Shown here piece by piece: positions 34,201 to 38,655 of a stretch of 38,655 nt of DNA. The position numbers and the translations under genes are program-made. Below the pieces are notes generated by a model. The model searched no databases and had not been told where the DNA came from. It worked only from the letters and a program-made list of their open reading frames with translations. Within the stretch, counting starts at the first letter, position 1. Each line of letters opens with the position of its first letter. This DNA is from Deltaproteobacteria bacterium (lineage in GTDB: Bacteria > Myxococcota_A > Polyangia > Polyangiales > Ga0077539), in the NCBI GenBank assembly GCA_016218725.1, contig JACRDB010000018.1, forward strand, positions 1-38,655, in the 5' to 3' direction.

Positions 34201-37200
34201 CCCGCTGGAGGTCCTCGCCCTCACCCGCGCCCTCGAGGCCCGGGGGACCCCTGGGAGCATCGCGCTCGGGAGCGTCAAGAGCAACCTCGGGCACCTCAAC
34301 GCCGCGGCGGGCGCGGCGGGCCTCGCCAAGGCCGCGCTCTGCCTACAATACAGAACCCTGGTCCCGACGCTCCATTACGAAGTCCCCAATGGGGCCCTGA
34401 AGCTCGACCAGGGGCCGTTCTACGTCAACGCCTCGTGCCGGGAGTTCCCGCGTGGCGGGCACCCCCGGCGGGCGGGCGTGAGCGCCTTTGGCTTCGGCGG
34501 GACCAACGCCCACGCGGTGTTGCAGGAGGCCCCCGCGGTGGTGGCCCCGGAGCCTCCGGACGCGCCGGGCGTGGTGCTCCTCTCGGGGCGCTCGCCGGAG
34601 GCCCCGCGGGCGCTGGCCTCGCGCGTCGCCCGGTGGCTGGAGGAGGACCCCACACGACCTCGGAGCGCGGCGCCCTTCACCCTCCGGGTCGGCCGCCGCG
34701 CCCTGGAGCACCGCGCCGTGTGGCTCTACGAGCGCGCCTCGGAGCTCCCGACGGTCCTCCAGCGCGCTCCGGACCTCACCGGCGAGGCCCTCACCGCGCC
34801 GTCGGTGGTCTTCGCGTTCCCCGGTCAGGGCTCCGAGGCCCCGGGCATGGCGGCGGCGCTCCACGCGGCGGAGCCGGTCTTCCGAGAGGACCTGGAGCGC
34901 GGCCTCGGGCGCCTCCCGGCGGAGCTCTCCAGCGCGCTCCGGGCGCTCCTCCTGGGGACGGCGAGCGACGGCTCCGCGCTCCATGAGACGTGGCTCGCCC
35001 AGCCCGCGCTGTTCCTCCAAGAGCACGCCCTGGCCGCGCTCTGGAGGCATCGAGGGGTGGAGCCCTCGGGGCTCGTGGGGCACAGCGTCGGGGAGCTGGT
35101 GGCCGCATGCGTGGCGGGGGTCTTCTCCTACGAAGACGCCCTGGGGCTCGCCGTGAAGCGCGGGAGGCTCATGCAGGCCGCCCCGGAGGGGGGCCTTTTG
35201 GCCGTGGAGCTCTCGCCCGAAGCGCTCTCCTCGGAGCTCACGCCGGGGCTCTCCCTGGCGGCGGTGAACGCCCCTACGGCGTGCGTGGTGAGCGGACCCG
35301 TCGGTCCCCTGGAGGACCTGCGCCGCCGCCTGGAGGCCGCGGGGGTCCCCTGCGTGAGGCTCCCCGGCCGCCGGGCCTTCCACGGCGCCTCCATGGACGA
35401 CGCCGCCGGGGCCTTCGCCGCGGCGGTGGCACGCGTCTTGCGCCGCCCCGCGGCGCTCGGGGTGTGGTCTACGCTCACCGGAGAGCGCGCAGTCGCGCTG
35501 GAGGACCCGGCCCATTGGGGACGCCAGTTGCGTTGTACCGTGCGCTTTTCCGACGCGCTCATGGTACTCTCCAAAGAGCCGTCAACGGTGTTGCTTGAGG
35601 TGGGCCCCGGGCACCACCTCACCCGGCTCGCCCTGCGGCACCCGGCGCTCCGGGGTCGCGCGGTGTGCTCGTCCCCGGCGGCGGGGGAGGGCGCCCTCCG
35701 GGCCCTGGCCGAGGCCACCGGGCGCCTCTGGGTGCTCGGCGCGCGCTTCAGCGCCAGGGCGGCCTTCGCGGGTGAGAGCCCCCGGAGGATCCCGCTGCCC
35801 ACCTATCCCCTGGCGCCGCGGCGCTGCTGGATCGACGCCGCGCCCTCGCTGGAGCCCTCGGAGCCCTGGCCCGAGGCGCTCCTTACGGACCTGGAGCGGA
35901 GCGCTCTGGAGACCCTGGGCCCCACCCGCCTCGGGGACCACCCTGGCGTGGAGGCCACGCTCAAGCGATACTGTACGTCGTTGCTGGTGCGATGGCTCCG
36001 GGGCCAGGGCCTCTCGCTGGAGCCTGGGGCCGTATGGTCAAGGGCGTCGCTGGACCTCCGGGTGCCTGTGAAGCCCGCGCTCAAGAAGCTCCGCGAGGCG
36101 CTCCTCGGGGTGCTCCTGGAGGACGGCCTCCTGCGCCGGTCGGGGGACGCCCTGGCGGTGACCGACGCGCTGGCGGCGCTGCCGCCCCCGGAGGCGCTCC
36201 GCAGTGCGTTGGAGGACGGTCCGGTGCGCCTGGAGGGGCTCCTGGACCTCCTGGAGCACTGCGTGGGGCGCTACCCCGAGGCGCTCTCCGGGGCCCAGGA
36301 CGCCATCGGGGTGCTCTACCCCGACGGCACCGCGGCCATGCTCGAGGGCTTCGACGCCAGGACCGCGAGGCTGCGCGCCGACCGGGTGGCCCTCGCGCTC
36401 CTGCGGGGGGCCGTCGGGGCCCTGGCGTCGCGGCGCCCGGCCGGTGTCCTGCGCGTGCTGGAGGTTGGCGGCGGCCAGGGTATCCTCACCTGGCCCTTGT
36501 TGGATGAACTATCCTCCACAGACTACGAATACCACTTCACGGACCTTGGACGCTCCTTCGTGGAGGACGCCCGCGCCGAGGCCGAGAGGCGGGGCCTGGG
36601 CGGGCGCTTTCGGGCCTCCACGCTCGACCTCTCGAGGCCCCTCGGGCCGCAGGGCGTGGCTCCCGGGGGCTTTGACCTGGTGGTCGCCTACAACGTCCTA
36701 CACGCTGTTCCAGACCTCCGGGCTTCGCTTCGAGCGCTGCGGGAGGCCCTCCATCCCGGCGGGGTCCTCGGGCTGGTGGAGGTCGTGCGTACGGAGCGCT
36801 GGGACACCCTCACCTGGGGCCTGGCCGAGGGCTGGTGGTACTACACCGACGACCTCCGTGACGACTCACCGCTCCTGGGTCTTGCCACCTGGGAGAGGGC
36901 CCTGACCGAAGAGGGTTATCAAGGCGCCCGGGGCTGGCCACGGGACCCCGAGGCGCGGCGCTGGGTGGACCACGGGATGCTCCTGGCGAGGCGCCCGGAC
37001 GCGGAGGTCCCGAGGATGGCCCCCGGCGAGTCCCCGGTGGTCACTTCGGTGCACCCGAGGCCCTCGCTGCGGGAGGGCTACCTGGGTCCGCGGACGGCGC
37101 TGGAGACAGAGGTCGCGAGGCTCACCGCGGAGGTCCTCGGGGTGGAGCGGGTGGGGGTGAGGGACCCCTTCACAGAGCTTGGGGCCGACTCGCTCATCAT

Positions 37201-38164
37201 GCTACGGCTCACGGACCGGATCGCGCGGGAGCTTGGCCGCGAGGTGCCCCGCGAGGCGGCCTTCCGCGGGGCCACCGTGGAGAGGCTCTGCCAGGCGCTC
37301 CAGGGCGACCCTGGTGAGGGCCAGGTCCTTGTACCCATACAACCCGGCGGGAGCCTCCCGCCGTTGTTCTTTGTACACCCCGCCACGGGGGTGGTGTTCC
37401 CGTACTACGGCCTGGCGCGGGAGCTCGGCCCGGAGCAGCCCTTCTATGGCCTCCAGGCGCTGGGGCTCGACGGCCTCTCGCCCGTGGACACCCGCGTAGA
37501 GGACATGGCGAGGCACTATGTCTCTGCCTTGAGGGCCTTTCAACCGAGGGGGCCCTATCACCTCGGGGGCTTCTCCTTCGGATGCCTGGTGGCCTATGAG
37601 ATGGCGCTCCAGCTCGCCACCGAGGGTGAGCCCCCGGGGGCCGTGCTCCTGGTGGACGAGCCCGCGCCGCTGGAGGGCTACCGCCCCTCGGCGTGGCTGA
37701 TGGCGAGGCTCTTCGCCACGGGCGTGTGGGATGGGGGCCTGCCGTTCTTTGGCGATTACCTCTCGCTGCTCCTGGACCAGGCGCCCTCGAAGGACCCCTC
37801 CGAGGGGAGCGCCCTGCGGTGGTTCCTGGCGCGCTCCACGCTGGCGAGCTTCCTCCCGCCGGAGCACCGGCCCCTGGCGTTGAGGCAGCCTGCGCTGCTG
37901 AAGCTCTTCGAACTCTTCCTCCTGCACGGGAGGCAGACCCTGGAGTACGTCCCTCGGGCGTATCGTCATGGTGTCACGCTCTTCAAGGCCACGGAGCTCC
38001 CTGGGAAGGCGGGGCGGGACCCCACCCAGGGCTGGGGGCTCCTGGCGGCGGGAGGCGTCGCCGTGGAGCGGATCCCTGGAGAGCACCTCACGCTCCTGCG
38101 GCCGCCCCACGTGGGGGTCCTCGCCGCGCGGATCAGCGCCCACCTGGCGCGCTGGAGGGCGTGA
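28238..38164 (+). CDS. Hybrid NRPS-PKS megasynthase, A-PCP-C-AL-CP-KS-AT-cMT-ACP-TE
   Basis: 3308 residues, ATG 28238. Domains in order: A (about 15-490: YTSGSSGAPKGV, YGPTEAT, YRTGD, K481 in the A10 motif); PCP (LGGDS, Ser536); C (about 590-1005, HHLVLDG from His717); an acyl-AMP ligase-type domain (about 1028-1565: SAGSSGASK, WLPPDHVTT, FGMAETAS, A10 K1552); carrier (LGAHS, Ser1614); KS (about 1673-2096; Cys1844, His1980, His2019); AT (about 2190-2500; Ser2283 in GHSVGE, AFHG at 2380-2383 favouring malonyl-CoA); C-methyltransferase (about 2570-2905; LEVGGGQG, FTDLG, VAYNVLHA); ACP (LGADS, Ser2985); TE (about 3030-3308; Ser3113 in GFSFG, Asp3140, His3283). By-eye alignment with GrsA gives an A-domain code D-P-A-A-L-G-V-V-A-K, which I cannot assign. 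There are no KR, DH or ER domains, and no PPTase or transporter nearby. All key residues are present, so it is probably active. The product is unknown; I infer an amino-acyl, hydroxy- or aryl-acid plus C2 unit bearing an alpha-methyl beta-keto group, released by the TE. Confidence 0.95.
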   Translation: MQDPPGPTPSDALPALLAAQRLARPDAPAVVSDDECVSWAQLDADTDAWADALRALGVGPEVPVGVCLPRSPSLVRAFFAVLKAGGVYLPLDPSLPRERLRAIASDARPLLTLADADTMGLVPDAVTARMDQEAPPRRAPAPRALRGDDAACVLYTSGSSGAPKGVVLEHRSLVAFARALPDRFSLASEDRVLLFTAIGFDPSLAELCMALSSGACLVTVPEALLKPGQELHRALASRAITHHATTPSALEALPEGGLPHLKTILCGGERLSPSLVRRLGLGGRLFNVYGPTEATVAATAGKAVDDGAEPSLGEPLGSNEVHLLGSDLLPVPAGVEAELFLGGPCVARGYLQRPDLTAERFVPDPSRPGARLYRTGDLALRRPDGGLVFRGRRDDQVKLQGVRVEPSEVTSVLARCPGVSQAAVVARSSPAGDLRLVAYVVPEGEPEPSRWRAFLTERLPAPMVPVVYVTLPSLPRTPGHKLDRRALPEPPWDPRPERPSEVPWSAVESALAACWEAILGARPGLDDDFFALGGDSLRAARMLAAAAPVLGKHLDTAAVYAHPTLGALARAFERAETAPAAPPAPDAPREDAPLLASQRRLWFLQRLHPRSRAWHCPVLFRVRGPLDVPSLEHALYALQARFEALRTVFPSSAGVPCQTLLPPRTVTLHAEAVEASDLTARVALHAEEPFDLERGPLWRAALFRLSATDHTLCFTAHHLVLDGASLRPLLAALVALYDGVELPPPAAMEPMDAAREEALLGDLSPLLQRCVERLRGAPQVLPFPRDHRRDPGVTAPGDSVPVVLPEGSSRALRELCNRVGVTPFVALSACFGAALASASGAREILLGTPSAGRESPSRWDSVGFFAGTLALRYRFPPEASLLQVLGLAREAVRDALETARVPFDRVVEALRPARSPTRHPLFQALFSLLDEAPAVVSREGARFTLEHALPPEAPFDLTLELHPEGEVFRGVLLYATDRYHRASAEALVGDYLRLLEGALDAPDAALRAHLTPPRAHARGSALAPWSGPETLGEALERAALAHPDGALWLYDGAQAPVCYGYRALWVGALELLQGLRERGLGVGARVVLQVSDRWDLLRAFWGCVLGGVVPTVVAIPPGYDAPSAVLDKLHDACARLGARVLAEPSRVDELRRDPGLAGVEVLSLEGLAVPGARPTPHWAEPSEPAFFQLSAGSSGASKVVPETHRAALAHCRSAIAHNGYAPGDVSLAWLPPDHVTTLLMCHVKDTVVGCTQVHLRTETFLADPTTLLALTEARRVTHTLLPNFAVKLLADALEGSPAGRWDLSSLRGIANGSEQVTPSVTEAFLAAAALQGLPPGVMRPGFGMAETASAVTLDLSFDIDGGVLHVRRDSLQGALTFEGEPSPDTVSLVCLGAPMPGVELRVVDPSGELLPECVVGALQVRGPSVFEGYLGDPPRGSPWFDTGDLGFLRRGRLVLTGRARETVVVRGAKVLLHEVDEAASTVRGVASSGVGACAVDDPSTGTEGVALFFVPRQGFSPESVARALASRVTARLGLAPVAVVPARELPRTTSGKLQRAELRRRFEARRERVELAPAAPPAVLRGPTRRLVAALWSELLKRPSVDPRASFFDLGAHSLLMLQASARLEKSLGRPVPVAELFRHPTVESLAGFLAPEEGASEASPEPPREASSEAVAVAIIGMALRLPGADTPEALWALLRDGVEGVRTLTEEELLAAGVPLSERRDPRYVPRRAVLPDVDLFDAGFFGMSPREAALSDPQQRLFLVCAHEALERAGYDPERVPGSVCVFGGVGLGGYFQHHVSRDPEALRSHNALAAVVGNDKDHLCLRVAWRLGLRGAAITVQTACSTSLVAVHLAAQEVASGRAELGLAGGANIGFPRGAGYLYQEGNILSPDGHCRAFDARGGGTVGGDGVVVVVLKRLDRALADGNFIHAVLLGSHVNNDGALKAGYTAPGVDGQTAVLREAYARAGVPLGSVGYIEAHGTGTALGDPLEVLALTRALEARGTPGSIALGSVKSNLGHLNAAAGAAGLAKAALCLQYRTLVPTLHYEVPNGALKLDQGPFYVNASCREFPRGGHPRRAGVSAFGFGGTNAHAVLQEAPAVVAPEPPDAPGVVLLSGRSPEAPRALASRVARWLEEDPTRPRSAAPFTLRVGRRALEHRAVWLYERASELPTVLQRAPDLTGEALTAPSVVFAFPGQGSEAPGMAAALHAAEPVFREDLERGLGRLPAELSSALRALLLGTASDGSALHETWLAQPALFLQEHALAALWRHRGVEPSGLVGHSVGELVAACVAGVFSYEDALGLAVKRGRLMQAAPEGGLLAVELSPEALSSELTPGLSLAAVNAPTACVVSGPVGPLEDLRRRLEAAGVPCVRLPGRRAFHGASMDDAAGAFAAAVARVLRRPAALGVWSTLTGERAVALEDPAHWGRQLRCTVRFSDALMVLSKEPSTVLLEVGPGHHLTRLALRHPALRGRAVCSSPAAGEGALRALAEATGRLWVLGARFSARAAFAGESPRRIPLPTYPLAPRRCWIDAAPSLEPSEPWPEALLTDLERSALETLGPTRLGDHPGVEATLKRYCTSLLVRWLRGQGLSLEPGAVWSRASLDLRVPVKPALKKLREALLGVLLEDGLLRRSGDALAVTDALAALPPPEALRSALEDGPVRLEGLLDLLEHCVGRYPEALSGAQDAIGVLYPDGTAAMLEGFDARTARLRADRVALALLRGAVGALASRRPAGVLRVLEVGGGQGILTWPLLDELSSTDYEYHFTDLGRSFVEDARAEAERRGLGGRFRASTLDLSRPLGPQGVAPGGFDLVVAYNVLHAVPDLRASLRALREALHPGGVLGLVEVVRTERWDTLTWGLAEGWWYYTDDLRDDSPLLGLATWERALTEEGYQGARGWPRDPEARRWVDHGMLLARRPDAEVPRMAPGESPVVTSVHPRPSLREGYLGPRTALETEVARLTAEVLGVERVGVRDPFTELGADSLIMLRLTDRIARELGREVPREAAFRGATVERLCQALQGDPGEGQVLVPIQPGGSLPPLFFVHPATGVVFPYYGLARELGPEQPFYGLQALGLDGLSPVDTRVEDMARHYVSALRAFQPRGPYHLGGFSFGCLVAYEMALQLATEGEPPGAVLLVDEPAPLEGYRPSAWLMARLFATGVWDGGLPFFGDYLSLLLDQAPSKDPSEGSALRWFLARSTLASFLPPEHRPLALRQPALLKLFELFLLHGRQTLEYVPRAYRHGVTLFKATELPGKAGRDPTQGWGLLAAGGVAVERIPGEHLTLLRPPHVGVLAARISAHLARWRA

Positions 38165-38185
38165 ACGGCTTCTGGGCCCGCGCGG

Positions 38186-38293
38186 CGACCTCACCCCCCC
38201 GGCCCCCCTCTCCCTGTCGAGAGAGGGGGGAGGAGAAGCCTGTAATTCGGTCTCTTTCACCCCCTCTCCCGACAGGGAGAGGGGGCCGGGGGG
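38186..38293. repeat. Nested palindromic element downstream of the megasynthase
   Basis: This begins with CGACCTCACCCCC, shared with the elements at 10664 and 17470. 38195-38218 and 38271-38293 are inverted repeats differing by one base in a C/G run. Inside each arm is a smaller hairpin (CCCTCTCCC pairing with GGGAGAGGG around 38260-38284). It starts 22 bases after the megasynthase stop. It would fold into a long GC-rich RNA structure and could limit read-through or stabilise the 3' end, but the shared sequence marks it as a dispersed repeat. Confidence 0.75.
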
Positions 38294-38473
38294 CATAGGC
38301 GCCAGGATAAGGGCTCCGAGGTCTGAATTTCAGGCACCGCAGGCGGCGGATGGGGCTTCGAGGACGGCGCAGTCGGCCACCGCGCCGCCCTATCTTCTGA
38401 CTCTTTTTTGCCCGGGGGTCGCCAGCGCAACGGCCTCCGAGGTCGCGTCGCTCACCCCGGGCTACGGAATGTG
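38294..38473. other. Non-coding stretch, nothing recognised
   Basis: 180 bases between the palindromic element and the terminal inverted repeat. I see no convincing gene, RNA or strong promoter. A T-run at 38404-38409 follows a weak 6-base stem, but too far away to call a terminator. Confidence 0.5.
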
Positions 38474-38655
38474 GTCACCGCGCCTCCGCGCGGTTGCGCG
38501 GAGTGCGGTCCGAGTGTTCTCAAGCGCCGAGGGGGTTTCCGCGCGAGGAGTGCTCCCGCGGGCACAGCACGCGCCTCTCCAGTCCGCGTCGCCATGCCTC
38601 CCCACTCCGCTTCCCTGCGAGCTCGCTCCCTGCAACCGCGCGGAGGCGCGGTGAC
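38474..38655. repeat. Perfect 24-base inverted repeat flanking 134 bases at the window edge
   Basis: 38474-38497 is the exact reverse complement of 38632-38655, the last 24 bases of the window, so the right arm may continue outside. The enclosed 134 bases show no convincing coding frame. The form is that of a small non-autonomous mobile element or a long-stem structured RNA; no target-site duplication can be checked because the right border is cut. Confidence 0.7.

Noticed and set aside
32381..34294. Minus-strand open frame of over 600 codons
   Set aside because: It is antisense to the AL, carrier and KS domains of the megasynthase and has no recognisable protein features.
38365..38409. Rho-independent terminator
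   Set aside because: The stem is only about 6 bases and the T-run begins about 16 bases after it; not a convincing intrinsic terminator.

Overview
This is a very GC-rich, densely packed chromosomal window. It most resembles a Myxococcota (myxobacterial/Polyangia-type) genome. The signs are frequent GTG starts, two transmembrane Hanks-type Ser/Thr kinases, many lipoproteins whose lipobox Cys is followed by an Asp/Thr/Pro/Ala-rich linker, fibrinogen-like and Cys-rich surface domains, and a hybrid NRPS-PKS. The assignment is by gene style only. No rRNA, tRNA, CRISPR array or insertion sequence was recognised.

Layout. (a) 1-4889, minus: a surface lipoprotein built of 253-residue Cys-rich/fibrinogen-like repeats (its C-terminus lies outside the window) and a 5'-nucleotidase-like protein fused to a probable outer-membrane barrel. 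(b) 4991-7828, plus: a DUF58 / BatA-like von Willebrand A pair. (c) 7800-10626: tsaE (minus), then a Ser/Thr kinase and a small unknown protein (plus). (d) 10782-17429: a respiratory block. A nirS-type cytochrome cd1 nitrite reductase predicted to be a lipoprotein (plus) converges, 8 bases apart, on a minus-strand operon. That operon encodes a tetraheme lipoprotein with a collagen-like segment, a TAT-exported molybdopterin reductase, a four-cluster ferredoxin subunit and a TorD-type chaperone. (e) 17685-20095: an SDR oxidoreductase, a metallo-beta-lactamase-fold lipoprotein and a small outer-membrane-like protein. (f) 20427-21620: a trypsin-like lipoprotein with PSI-like Cys modules on polyproline spacers. 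(g) 21624-27103, minus: a probable operon with a GST, two unknown membrane or exported proteins, a kinase with a polytopic membrane C-terminus, a Cys-rich lipoprotein and a GT-C-like membrane protein. (h) 27169-38164, plus: an esterase lipoprotein followed 16 bases later by a 3308-residue megasynthase.

The megasynthase is the most striking element. One polypeptide reads A-PCP-C-AL-CP-KS-AT-cMT-ACP-TE. It looks like a self-contained assembly line whose second NRPS module carries an acyl-ligase-type domain where an amino-acid A domain normally sits. It has one malonyl-type extension with C-methylation and no beta-keto reduction. All core catalytic residues I looked for are present, so it is likely functional. 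Its product is not one I can name.

Non-coding DNA is sparse. Three palindromic elements sharing the 13-mer CGACCTCACCCCC lie at gene borders (10664, 17470, 38186). A perfect 24-base inverted repeat closes the right edge. A possible sigma-54 promoter precedes the trypsin gene.
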